A stretch of 8,111 bases of DNA from Methanosarcinales archaeon (GCA_030621945.1 JAUXGS010000035.1:1-8111), one strand, 5' to 3'; counted from the stretch's first letter, positions 1 to 6,495 are shown. Translations and numbers: made by a program. The notes: a model not told the origin generated them from the sequence alone.

Positions 1-578
1 TCACAGGAATACGTAATTGGATACTTCCCCTTTTTTATAACGCCCTTGTCATAAAGCTTCTTGAACTGCCATTCGATGAACTTGTTGTACATCGGCTCGG
101 TGGTATTGAACTTTCTCTGCCAATCTATGGAATACCCCATCCTCTTAAAGTCCTCTGAAATTCGTTCGGCGAAGAAATCCGCAACAATTTCCGGCTTATC
201 AAACGTCTTGACAATTTCTTCAACCCGCGCTGCATCCTCGTAAATCGAGACATAATCCTTATATCGTTCTACAACCGCTTCTTCTCCTTTCGCAATGCTG
301 TCTGCGATCGCTAAAATCGGCGTGCCCGTAACATGAAACGCCATTGGAAAGAGGACATTATAGCCTTGCAATCGCTTAAATCGCGCAATTATATCCGCTA
401 TGGTGTACGTTCTTCCATGGCCTATGTGTAGCGGCCCCGAGGTGTACGGATAAGGGGCTGTCAAAAAGAACTTCTCCTTCTGTTCGATTTTAGCATCAAA
501 TATCTTCTCTTCTTCCCAGCTACGCTGCCATTTCTCTTCTATTTCCTTGAACTTGAGGTTCTGCGCCGCTGAATTCAT
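1..578 (-). CDS. leuS: Leucyl-tRNA synthetase, archaeal type (N-terminal part; cut by window edge)
   Basis: This enzyme charges tRNA-Leu with leucine in the cytoplasm, using ATP. About 192 codons are visible, starting at the ATG whose complement lies at 576-578; the rest lies beyond base 1. Residues 41-54 read APYPYTSGPLHIGH and carry the class I HIGH signature at 51-54. GRTYTIADIIARFKRLQGYN follows, and HVTGTPI at about 82-88 is typical of archaeal and eukaryotic cytosolic LeuRS rather than the bacterial form. SIDWQRKF and FIEWQFKKL at about 150-175 also match archaeal LeuRS. The editing domain, KMSKS loop and anticodon-binding domain are not in view. A purine-rich stretch (GGATAGGA on the minus strand) precedes the start but is rather distant for a Shine-Dalgarno site. 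The gene lies 140 bases downstream of the minus-strand coiled-coil gene. A weak AT-rich element near 650-660 could give it its own promoter. Confidence 0.95.
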   Translation of the reverse strand, partial: MNSAAQNLKFKEIEEKWQRSWEEEKIFDAKIEQKEKFFLTAPYPYTSGPLHIGHGRTYTIADIIARFKRLQGYNVLFPMAFHVTGTPILAIADSIAKGEEAVVERYKDYVSIYEDAARVEEIVKTFDKPEIVADFFAERISEDFKRMGYSIDWQRKFNTTEPMYNKFIEWQFKKLYDKGVIKKGKYPITYSC

Positions 579-663
579 TTTAGCTTGTTCCTATCCACGT
601 TCTCTTTTGCTGATCCGTGATATGTATGTTATTGTTGTAAGGTGTACAATTAAAAAGGTGCGT

Positions 664-714
664 GGTTTTTGCCGTTTCACCTCAGTTCCAAGTATCGACG
701 CCCGTCCAAAAACC
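664..714. repeat. Perfect 8-bp inverted repeat just past the 447-codon gene
   Basis: GGTTTTTG at 664-671 is the exact reverse complement of CAAAAACC at 707-714, with 35 bases between. It begins about five bases after the stop codon of the minus-strand coiled-coil gene. A hairpin with so long a loop is a weak structure. It could be a 3' end processing or termination signal, a regulator site before leuS, or chance. Confidence 0.3.
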
Positions 715-718
715 GAGC

Positions 719-2062
719 TCATAGATCGAATGTGACATCAATTTTCTTGCCGGCAATTCCTTCCAACGCCTCTACCAAAAGCTGCTCCTTCTCTCTCAGC
801 TCCTCTTCCAACGAAACTATGTGTCTTTTTGATCGTGTTATTCCTTCTTGTAATTGCGTGAGTTGCCCCTTCGCCGAAACAACGGATTGCTCGATCTCCT
901 CTTTATCTTTGAGTATCTTCATATCCAAAAGCTTGCCTTTGATCTCTGCAATTCGTGCTTGCAACCGCTCACGTTTCCCCTTTATCGAGGATAGATCAGC
1001 ATTTAACAGATTGTCTATCCATTTCAGTGTTGTGTCTCGCTTTCGATCCTTGAGGACAGAGGGGTCTCCTTCTATGACATTCCTTATAGCGCGGAGAAAT
1101 CCGTTAATATCTTCATCGAGCGCTTGAATTGGCGATGATAAGATTGAAGCTATAGCTCTTCTCTCTTCTGGAGTAAGGGTATGCCGCCCAGTCTCATCCT
1201 GCTTCTTCAAGAGCTTGAGCGCTTTGTTAAGTGGCGAGAACAATTTGCGAACGTTCGATTCAAGCGCGTTTAAATCCTCTTCTAACGAAACCAAATCGTT
1301 TTCAAGTGCGTTGAACCGCATCCATTCTTCCTCTTCTTTTATCTTGTTTAATTTGCCCTCTTCTGCTTCGATTCGCCTTTCGAGTGCAGAACATTCTTCT
1401 TCTTGATCAACAACGTTCTCTTTCTCCTTTTCTATCCCGGATTTCAGTTTCGTTATATCTTGCACTATTACAGGCACTTCTTCTAAATGTGCAATCTGTT
1501 TCTCTTTCCCCTTTATGGGTGTGATGAGCTGGTTAAGAAGGTCTCGCAATCGCGTGAGATCCGAGATAACTTTCTCAATCTCATCGGGGAAGAGTGACCG
1601 AACACAGTAGATGTTCCTCTGTGATTTGCCGAAAGGAAATTCCAGGTTGGATGTCGTTGCGCTATAAAAAGATAAAACCGTTTTATAATCGGTCTGGGTT
1701 GGAATCACAATTTTTTTGGTCATCGAATAAAGATCTTTTACCATTTTTTTTCGACTTACCAATCCTATTTTTGAGATAGTATCTGGCACTTCCTCATTTG
1801 GGGCAGCGTCCTGAAACTCGTAGATGTTTTGCTTAAGTTGCTCACGTATGGCTCTTATCCCCTCGTATAACTGACTGGCATTTGTATCCAGACCACGAAA
1901 TAGCGATTTCGATACCATCTCCAACCACGTATCTATTTCATCTATGGAGACGGCAGACGGTATTTCCTCTTCCTCCTTGCCCAGTATTCTATTTAACCAC
2001 TTCACATATTTAAGTAGGTGATAGTCTGTTTTTATAGTTTTGCTTCGGTGCACGTACACCAT
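719..2062 (-). CDS. Long coiled-coil protein of unknown function (447 aa)
   Basis: I do not recognise a named family. The protein is soluble, with no signal peptide or membrane segment. Residues 1-85 look like a small helical head. Residues 90-155 form a mixed region (including KKIVIPTQTDYKTV and FPFGKSQRNIYCVRS). The rest is mostly heptad-rich, charged helix, with coiled coil at about 160-280 and again at 355-437. Between the two lies a segment around 290-350 (TLTPEERRAIASIL and following), which may fold back to make an antiparallel arm. It ends with a short strand-like tail, KKIDVTFDL. There is no Walker A or Walker B motif, so it is not a complete SMC or Rad50 ATPase even though automatic annotation may suggest one. 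The ATG at 2060-2062 lacks a clear Shine-Dalgarno site. The gene is transcribed away from the coiled-coil/PRC-barrel pair and sits upstream of leuS. A scaffold or cytoskeletal role is inference from this setting only. Confidence 0.85.
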   Translation of the reverse strand: MVYVHRSKTIKTDYHLLKYVKWLNRILGKEEEEIPSAVSIDEIDTWLEMVSKSLFRGLDTNASQLYEGIRAIREQLKQNIYEFQDAAPNEEVPDTISKIGLVSRKKMVKDLYSMTKKIVIPTQTDYKTVLSFYSATTSNLEFPFGKSQRNIYCVRSLFPDEIEKVISDLTRLRDLLNQLITPIKGKEKQIAHLEEVPVIVQDITKLKSGIEKEKENVVDQEEECSALERRIEAEEGKLNKIKEEEEWMRFNALENDLVSLEEDLNALESNVRKLFSPLNKALKLLKKQDETGRHTLTPEERRAIASILSSPIQALDEDINGFLRAIRNVIEGDPSVLKDRKRDTTLKWIDNLLNADLSSIKGKRERLQARIAEIKGKLLDMKILKDKEEIEQSVVSAKGQLTQLQEGITRSKRHIVSLEEELREKEQLLVEALEGIAGKKIDVTFDL

Positions 2063-2149
2063 TAGACCGGGTGCTCATTTTGGAGATAGTGAATGTGAAC
2101 GAGCAAGAATGATAATTGGAACTTCACTTATGATCTTCTACGAAGGTTA

Positions 2150-2167
2150 ATATTATATAGTATATAA
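2150..2167. promoter_or_regulatory. Palindromic TATA element in the divergent intergenic region
   Basis: TTATATAGTATATAA at 2153-2167 is a perfect palindrome with 7-base arms around G2160. On the plus strand it is placed to start transcription near 2180-2186, a leader of about 25 bases before the ATG at 2209. On the minus strand it would start near 2128-2135, a leader of about 70 bases before the 447-codon gene. TATA-binding protein could therefore bind in either direction. A second AT-rich candidate for the minus strand, AATTATCAT read leftwards near 2110-2120, is weaker. Confidence 0.55.
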
Positions 2168-2208
2168 GGTATATTTTAATTTTGACCCTTAGAGAAGGGA
2201 GTGTAGAG

Positions 2209-3105
2209 ATGGTGGAGAAATTCAATGAAAAGGCAAATGCATTAGCTCATGAATATTGGCGATTGCAAGAAATAACCGCCGAAGGGGCTGGTGGAAATAG
2301 GCTGGAAGAGATAGAGAAGCTATTGGAGAAGGGGATTGGGGGAAAGCTAAAGGACCAATTAGAGGTAGAAGCGAAGCGGCTACGAAAAGAGGTGGACGAC
2401 ATAAGCGGTGCCTTTATGAAGTTAGAGGAAATTGAAAAAGAAATATTGGAGATGACAGCGGAATTAGCCCCAAATTTAGACCTCTTTGAAGATGACTTCT
2501 TCCCTTACGATAGCGAACACGAGCCGATTTCTGAAGAGTTTTTCTCCGCTCTTACAAACCTCTTTTTTGGCGCTCCATCTCCAAGTATTCAGTTCAAAGT
2601 AGCTACGTTCTCTAAAGAAGGAATAAAGGTCAATTTAGCATACGAGCGGTCATCTTTGGAAGTTCTGGGATACGTAATAATGATGATTCAGGAGACTGCG
2701 AAGCAGATGCTCGGCATGGAGAATACCATAGATAAGTGTTGTGAGCTGCTCAAGCAAAACGAATACGCTTTTATTGCGTTAAAGACACTGCTCAAAGAAG
2801 GAAGGAGACTGGGAATGAAGGAGATAAAAGAGATTTCTCACAGGGAAGATAAGGAGTATAAGGAGCTGGTGAGAGATATTTATGATAAAGAGCTGGTTAA
2901 TGGTATAGCGTATTTAGTGGGCGATGGATGGGAATATAGCTTGGTGAAGGAATATGATGATAAATACGAAGCGACGGACTTTGGTGAAATGGTATGGAGA
3001 ATCTGTAATGCCAAAACAAGCGAAGATGGAGGGAAGATGAAAAGGGTCGGTATTTCAAATTCGAGCTTGAACATTCATAAGATATTAAAGTTTTTTAAAA
3101 AGTGA
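2209..3105 (+). CDS. Coiled-coil protein with possible C-terminal winged helix (298 aa)
   Basis: No family is recognised. I chose the ATG at 2209 over the in-frame TTG at 2182. A GGGAG ribosome-binding site lies 7 bases before the ATG, and the TATA element predicts transcription starting almost on top of the TTG. Residues 1-88 are a charged helix or coiled coil (KLEEIEKEILEMTAEL near 71-86). A short acidic linker follows (LFEDDFFPYDSEHEP, about 92-106). A compact domain at about 110-195 includes strand-like SIQFKVATFSKEGIKVNLAYE and a helix rich in Met and Gln. Residues 200-265 (GMKEIKEIS ... YEATDFGEMVWRI) resemble the helix-wing-helix layout of a winged helix, though this is judged by eye. 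There is no signal peptide. The stop overlaps the GTG start of the PRC-barrel gene, so the two are probably one transcription unit and translationally coupled. A structural or regulatory partner of the PRC-barrel protein is the simplest inference. Confidence 0.85.
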   Translation: MVEKFNEKANALAHEYWRLQEITAEGAGGNRLEEIEKLLEKGIGGKLKDQLEVEAKRLRKEVDDISGAFMKLEEIEKEILEMTAELAPNLDLFEDDFFPYDSEHEPISEEFFSALTNLFFGAPSPSIQFKVATFSKEGIKVNLAYERSSLEVLGYVIMMIQETAKQMLGMENTIDKCCELLKQNEYAFIALKTLLKEGRRLGMKEIKEISHREDKEYKELVRDIYDKELVNGIAYLVGDGWEYSLVKEYDDKYEATDFGEMVWRICNAKTSEDGGKMKRVGISNSSLNIHKILKFFKK

Positions 3106-3836
3106 AGTCCTTACTTAAAAAGAGAAGAGAAGAGATGTGGTGGAAGAAGAAAGGGAAAGTGGAGAAGGAAAAAGTAGTTGCTTACTTGAGGTCAAAAGTG
3201 TTCCCGTGGAATTTCATCTTTGAAGACATTGCGGAAGATGCCGTAGAACACTTTGTTCCGTATGCAATCCAGATGTGTGAAGCGAAGGGAATAGAGAAGG
3301 GTTCGATAAGTGTCGAGGCGGTAAAAGCGGTGATTACGCGGGAGGTTCGAGAAGCCGTGGACGATTACCTGTTTGACCCTGAGGATAAAGAGATGATACG
3401 GATGCACGGTAAGTTTGCAGCCATCTATCCGTTCGCGTTCTCGCAGTGTTTAGCATATGTTATTTTATACCGACTTGGTCTCAAGCTGGAAGACGTCGTG
3501 GATATAAAGGCGATTAGTGACTTATTGGGACAGGATGTAATGGAGATTAGAAAGAGCGAAATCTATATCAGAGACTTCATATCGAGAGACAGGGGTAAGG
3601 CGATGAAGATGTTTGCTAAATCTATCCTGGATAAAAAAGTTATAACGGCAGGGGGCGATTGTATAGGTAGCGTGAAGGATATTACTTTTGCTGACGAAAC
3701 AGGGAAGGTGGAAGAATTAGTAGTAAATCACAACAGAGGCACTGGTTTGAAAAAAAGCCGGGTATCTATGGGTGACGTGCGTTTAAATATGTATAGTAAG
3801 AACATCGTTTTAAAATCTTCAAATTACCATAAATAA
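3102..3836 (+). CDS. Protein with C-terminal PRC-barrel domain (244 aa)
   Basis: Residues 171-237 form a PRC-barrel: AKSILDKKVITAGGDCIG is followed by VKDITFADETGKVEELVV, with the usual G-x-x-I-G-x-V-x-D pattern. PRC-barrels are small beta barrels that mediate protein contacts. In haloarchaea, PRC-barrel proteins (the CdpB family) act with SepF and FtsZ in division. The first 25 residues are strongly basic (KKRREEMWWKKKGK), possibly a membrane or nucleic-acid contact. Residues 35-165 are mostly helical. The part at about 42-85 (FVPYAIQMCEAKG ... SVEAVKAVI) faintly recalls a PCP_red or histone-like helical fold, which I cannot confirm. The GTG start overlaps the previous stop by four bases; an alternative ATG lies at 3135 after a GA-rich stretch. 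It sits 157 bases upstream of cetZ. A role as adaptor for CetZ or another filament is inference from the domain and the position. Confidence 0.85.
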   Translation: MKSLLKKRREEMWWKKKGKVEKEKVVAYLRSKVFPWNFIFEDIAEDAVEHFVPYAIQMCEAKGIEKGSISVEAVKAVITREVREAVDDYLFDPEDKEMIRMHGKFAAIYPFAFSQCLAYVILYRLGLKLEDVVDIKAISDLLGQDVMEIRKSEIYIRDFISRDRGKAMKMFAKSILDKKVITAGGDCIGSVKDITFADETGKVEELVVNHNRGTGLKKSRVSMGDVRLNMYSKNIVLKSSNYHK

Positions 3837-3899
3837 ATGTAAATTCATTAGAGAAGGATAAGCAGAAAGTAAAAATGAAGGTAAAAATATATGCCAAAC

Positions 3900-3914
3900 C
3901 GAAAGTTTTATATA
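3900..3914 (+). promoter_or_regulatory. Archaeal promoter of cetZ (BRE plus TATA box)
   Basis: CGAAAG at 3900-3905, a BRE-like purine stretch, is followed by TTTATATA at 3907-3914, which matches the archaeal TATA consensus. Transcription is expected about 25 bases further on, near 3936, giving a leader of about 58 bases. cetZ can therefore be expressed apart from the upstream coiled-coil/PRC-barrel pair. Confidence 0.75.
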
Positions 3915-3950
3915 CTCTCGCTTACTGTTGGAGAAGTATAGCACGAGAGT
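3914..3950. promoter_or_regulatory. Inverted repeat around the cetZ transcription start (candidate operator)
   Basis: ACTCTCG at 3914-3920 is the exact reverse complement of CGAGAGT at 3944-3950, with 23 bases between. The left arm touches the last base of the TATA box. The right arm lies just past the predicted transcription start, so a protein bound here would block or shape initiation. The regulator is unknown; the small winged-helix gene at 6082 is one candidate. Confidence 0.4.
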
Positions 3951-3993
3951 TGTTGGCATTAATGGGTGGTAAAGAAGAAAGGGGGGGAATAAA

Positions 3994-5145
3994 ATGCGGG
4001 TATTCGTGATAGGTTATGGACAGGCCGGGGGGAGAGTTGCAGATGCATTCGTAGAGCTTGCTAAGAAGACAGGGCAGAATTTCGTGATTCGTGCATTGGC
4101 CATCAATACAGCACGGTCTGATTTGATGGGGATAAAGAATATACCCATGGATGATAGAGTGCTTGTAGGAGAGTCACTCACGAAAGGGCATGGAATCGGT
4201 GCGGATAATGAATTAGGCGCGCAGGTTGCTACCGATGAGGTTTATACGATACAGAGCGAGATAGATAAACGAGGAACACATCAGGTCGATGCTTTTCTGA
4301 TAGTAGCGGGTTTAGGAGGCGGGACCGGGTCTGGCGGTGCGCCCGTTTTAGCAAGAAGATTGAAGAAGCTATACGAGGAACCGGTTTACGGGCTTGGGAT
4401 ATTACCATCGAAAGATGAGGGGAGCCTGTATTCTTTAAATGCCGCAAGAAGCCTGGTGACGTTTGTGAATGAAGTAGACAATCTTTTCCTTTTTGATAAT
4501 GATGCGTGGAAGAAGGGCGGGGAGAGCGTAAAGGAAGCATTTGAGGACATAAATGAAGAAATTGTGAGGCGATTCGGGATTTTGTTCGGTGCAGGAGAAG
4601 CGAATGAAGTGGGACAGATGGTCGTAGATGCGGCAGAGGTGATGAACACACTGAAAGGAGGCGGGATATCGACGATTGGATATGCATCGGAAGAAATACA
4701 GAGTGAAGGATTGTTTAAGAAGTTCCTTGGTAAAAAGAAGGCCATGGAGAATCTGGATACGGTTACAAGGATTACCTCTTTGGTGCGGAGAGCAGTAGCA
4801 GGTAGATTAACGATACCATGCGATGTTTCAACTGCGGAGAAGGCGTTGATAATTGCAGCAGGACCACCGAAGGAGTTAAGCAGGAAGGGTATAGAGAAGT
4901 CAAAGATGCGAGTCGAAGATATGATAAGAGGAAAAGAAGTAAGGGGCGGAGATTATCCACTGGTAAAGGGGCAGCATGTATCGACGATCGTTCTGTTTTC
5001 AGGCGTGTCTGATATCCCGCGGATAAAAGAGTTACAAGAGATTGGTACCGAAGCACAAGAGCAGATAAAAGAAGTATCAAGCGAGAAAGAGAAAGAGTAC
5101 AAAGAGCTCTTGGATACAAACGAGAACATAAAGCCTTTGTTCTGA
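3994..5145 (+). CDS. cetZ: CetZ, archaeal tubulin/FtsZ-family cytoskeletal GTPase (383 aa)
   Basis: CetZ polymerises with GTP and, in haloarchaea, controls cell shape, motility and surface structures rather than division itself. The nucleotide site is complete: GYGQAGG at 7-13, KGHGIGADNELGA at 64-76, the tubulin signature GGGTGSGG at 108-115, and FDNDAW near 167-172. The synergy (T7) loop region VVDAAEVMNTL, about 210-220, has acidic D212 and E215 where catalysis of GTP in the next subunit is expected. KGHG, GLGILPSKDEG and INEEIVRRFG are hallmarks of CetZ rather than FtsZ. The length fits the family. The C-terminus from about 345 is a charged helix ending NIKPLF, a possible binding tail for partners. 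A run of seven G at 3981-3987 lies 6 bases before the ATG and can serve as ribosome-binding site. The gene has its own promoter and is followed, 28 bases later, by a surface protein gene probably in the same operon. Confidence 0.95.
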   Translation: MRVFVIGYGQAGGRVADAFVELAKKTGQNFVIRALAINTARSDLMGIKNIPMDDRVLVGESLTKGHGIGADNELGAQVATDEVYTIQSEIDKRGTHQVDAFLIVAGLGGGTGSGGAPVLARRLKKLYEEPVYGLGILPSKDEGSLYSLNAARSLVTFVNEVDNLFLFDNDAWKKGGESVKEAFEDINEEIVRRFGILFGAGEANEVGQMVVDAAEVMNTLKGGGISTIGYASEEIQSEGLFKKFLGKKKAMENLDTVTRITSLVRRAVAGRLTIPCDVSTAEKALIIAAGPPKELSRKGIEKSKMRVEDMIRGKEVRGGDYPLVKGQHVSTIVLFSGVSDIPRIKELQEIGTEAQEQIKEVSSEKEKEYKELLDTNENIKPLF

Positions 5146-5173
5146 GGTATGCGAGAAAAGAAAGGTGATACCA

Positions 5174-6034
5174 TTGAAAAATAACTCCCGGCATATATTG
5201 ACCTTACTTGTCATAGGTACGTTTTGTTTGATGCCGCTAAGCATGAGCGTATGCGTTGCAGAAGAGTCGACCTCGTTGTCAACAACTCCTTTTGCGAATG
5301 TGGAGATAAAGGATCTGCGTTATGACGAGGTATATGGAACGGGAATGGTAGAAGGCGGCAGTGAAGTTTCCATAAAGGTTGTCTTAACGAACATTAGCAA
5401 GGAATTAGATGAATCAACGTTTAGTTTTCAGTCAAAATTGGTGGGGGCAATAGGAAGTATAAGTGGGGAAGGCCTGGAAGAGAAAGCGCTCCAAAGTGGC
5501 AGTTCTTACACTCTAAACCATAAAAAAGTTGTAGATGAAGTTGTCATAATTTGGTCGGGAGAGGCACAGGAGGTGGGGAAGCGAGCGGCATTTACGTTGC
5601 TAAACGTGACACAAGAGACGACAGAGGGTGAGTATTCGGTGGTAGATATAAAGATAGATGTAACCTCTCAGACAATAGAAGATGCGATCATCGCAGTGAA
5701 CAAAGCAAAAGAGGAGATAGAAAAAGCGACTTTTGCAATTGCTGACGCTGAAGAAGCTGGCCTTAACGTAGCTGACGCGAAGAGGAGCCTTGAATTGGCT
5801 AATGAACATCTGAACAATTCTCAGCAGTCATACAATAACGAACAGCCTGAGGAAGCATTAGTAGAGGCTGAGAAGGCGTTGGATTCTGCGAAAGAGGCAG
5901 AAGCTAAAGCAGGGTCAGCAGTTGGAGGCAGAACGCTCAGGAATTATGCTACTATCGCCGTTGTGGTCGTGATTGCAATTGTAGCATTTGTATTGTTACT
6001 TCAACAAAGGCAAAGGAAGCGGGGAGTCTATTAA
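5174..6034 (+). CDS. Secreted membrane-anchored surface protein with helical stalk (286 aa)
   Basis: The domain order is clear though the family is not named. Positions below count from the in-frame GTG at 5165. A signal peptide spans about 11-31 (hydrophobic ILTLLVIGTFCLMPLSM, cleavage near VCVA-EE). A beta-rich domain lies at about 42-168, and a charged helical region at about 170-250 is rich in Ala, Glu and Lys with A-x-x-A spacing, like an antiparallel stalk. One membrane helix at 261-279 follows (YATIAVVVVIAIVAFVLLL), then a basic tail QQRQRKRGVY facing the cytoplasm. Three N-glycosylation sequons (NIS, NVT, NNS) fit an outside location. I prefer the TTG start at 5174 because GGTGAT at 5164-5169 is a good ribosome-binding site for it; the GTG at 5165 lies inside that site. 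The gene follows cetZ by 28 bases with no promoter between. Linking the CetZ polymer to the envelope is inference. Confidence 0.85.
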   Translation: MKNNSRHILTLLVIGTFCLMPLSMSVCVAEESTSLSTTPFANVEIKDLRYDEVYGTGMVEGGSEVSIKVVLTNISKELDESTFSFQSKLVGAIGSISGEGLEEKALQSGSSYTLNHKKVVDEVVIIWSGEAQEVGKRAAFTLLNVTQETTEGEYSVVDIKIDVTSQTIEDAIIAVNKAKEEIEKATFAIADAEEAGLNVADAKRSLELANEHLNNSQQSYNNEQPEEALVEAEKALDSAKEAEAKAGSAVGGRTLRNYATIAVVVVIAIVAFVLLLQQRQRKRGVY

Positions 6035-6081
6035 GTAAACCTCTTGGACTTCGAAATTTAGATAAAAATACCTCTGAATGG

Positions 6082-6357
6082 ATGCAAAGAAAAAAGTATC
6101 ACCCCGATGCATACTTAGAGCGTAAGAGAAATGTTATAAGAGGGTTAAAAGCGAGAACGAAGATACTTGAGGTGATGGGCAGGGCGAACGCACTCACCAT
6201 AAAAGAAGTCTCGAGCTTAGCCGTTTTGAGTTATTCCACTTCACGTCATCACTTACGTTTGTTGGAGGACGAACAGATAGTGAAGCGGAAGGGAAAGAGA
6301 CCTTATAAATGGAAAATAACGGGAAAAGGTCAGAAACGTCTGAATCAATTAAGTTAA
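6082..6357 (+). CDS. Small winged-helix DNA-binding protein, ArsR-like (91 aa)
   Basis: Probably a transcription regulator. The N-terminal 25 residues are very basic (QRKKYHPDAYLERKRNVIR). A helix TKILEVMGRA follows, then a helix-turn-helix at about 37-62 (ALTIKEVSSLAVLSYSTSRHHLRLL) with the ArsR/MarR-type pattern of recognition helix S-x-S-T-x-R-H-H-L. A wing lies at about 66-80 (VKRKGKRPYKWKIT). No metal- or ligand-binding Cys pair is seen. The ATG at 6082 has no Shine-Dalgarno site. An AT-rich stretch AAATTTAGATAAAAATA at 6054-6070 could be a TATA region for a leaderless transcript, or the gene may be read from the cetZ operon, whose last gene ends 47 bases earlier. Its target is unknown; the inverted repeat at the cetZ promoter is a guess. 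Confidence 0.8.
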   Translation: MQRKKYHPDAYLERKRNVIRGLKARTKILEVMGRANALTIKEVSSLAVLSYSTSRHHLRLLEDEQIVKRKGKRPYKWKITGKGQKRLNQLS

Positions 6358-6360
6358 ACC

Positions 6361-6372
6361 AAAATTTATATA
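6361..6372 (+). promoter_or_regulatory. TATA box of the tRNA-Ser gene
   Basis: AAAATTTATATA contains TTTATATA at 6365-6372, after a purine-rich BRE-like AAA stretch. Transcription is expected near 6395, about 15 bases before the mature tRNA. It begins immediately after the stop of the winged-helix gene. It is the only recognisable promoter for both the tRNA and the prenyltransferase homologue behind it. Confidence 0.75.
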
Positions 6373-6409
6373 CGCGGAGGAGGGATAAGTAAACTAAGCA
6401 AGCACTGAT

Positions 6410-6495
6410 GTCGGGATAGCCAAGAGGTCTAAGGCGGTAGGTTGCTAACCTACTTCCCCTTATGGGGAGCGAGGGTTCGAATCCCTCTCCCGGCG
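6410..6495 (+). tRNA. tRNA-Ser(GCT)
   Basis: The 86 bases fold fully. The acceptor stem GTCGGGA pairs with TCCCGGC (one G-T wobble at the second pair) and discriminator G73 is the serine identity base. The D-stem is GCC/GGC. The anticodon stem GTAGG/CCTAC encloses loop TTGCTAA with anticodon GCT, reading AGC and AGT codons. A long variable arm, CCCC-TTAT-GGGG, is diagnostic of a class II tRNA. The T-arm GAGGG-TTCGAAT-CCCTC is at 6471-6487. There is no intron, and CCA is not encoded, so it is added after processing. An ATG lies three bases past the 3' end. Confidence 0.95.

Noticed and set aside
669..1127. 152-codon plus-strand open frame
   Set aside because: It is the Ser-rich antisense shadow of the Glu/Lys-rich coiled-coil gene, with no ribosome-binding site or recognisable domain.
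719..2062. SbcC/Rad50 or SMC protein
   Set aside because: No Walker A, Walker B or ABC signature is present; only coiled coil is shared.
4229..4745. Long minus-strand open frames inside cetZ
   Set aside because: They are rich in Ser, Pro, Leu and Arg as expected of antisense frames of a well-conserved gene, and cetZ itself is unmistakable on the plus strand.
3994..5145. Calling this gene ftsZ
   Set aside because: KGHGIGADNELGA, GLGILPSKDEG and INEEIVRRFG are CetZ signatures, and the FtsZ N-x-D-x-x-D loop is replaced by the CetZ-like D-x-x-E arrangement.
4772..5194. 140-codon minus-strand frame spanning the cetZ end
   Set aside because: Leu/Ser-rich antisense frame across two sense genes; no promoter or domain.
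6410..6495. tRNA-Ser as integration site for a mobile element
   Set aside because: There is no integrase gene nearby and I saw no repeated copy of the tRNA 3' end in the window; the adjacent gene is a metabolic homologue.
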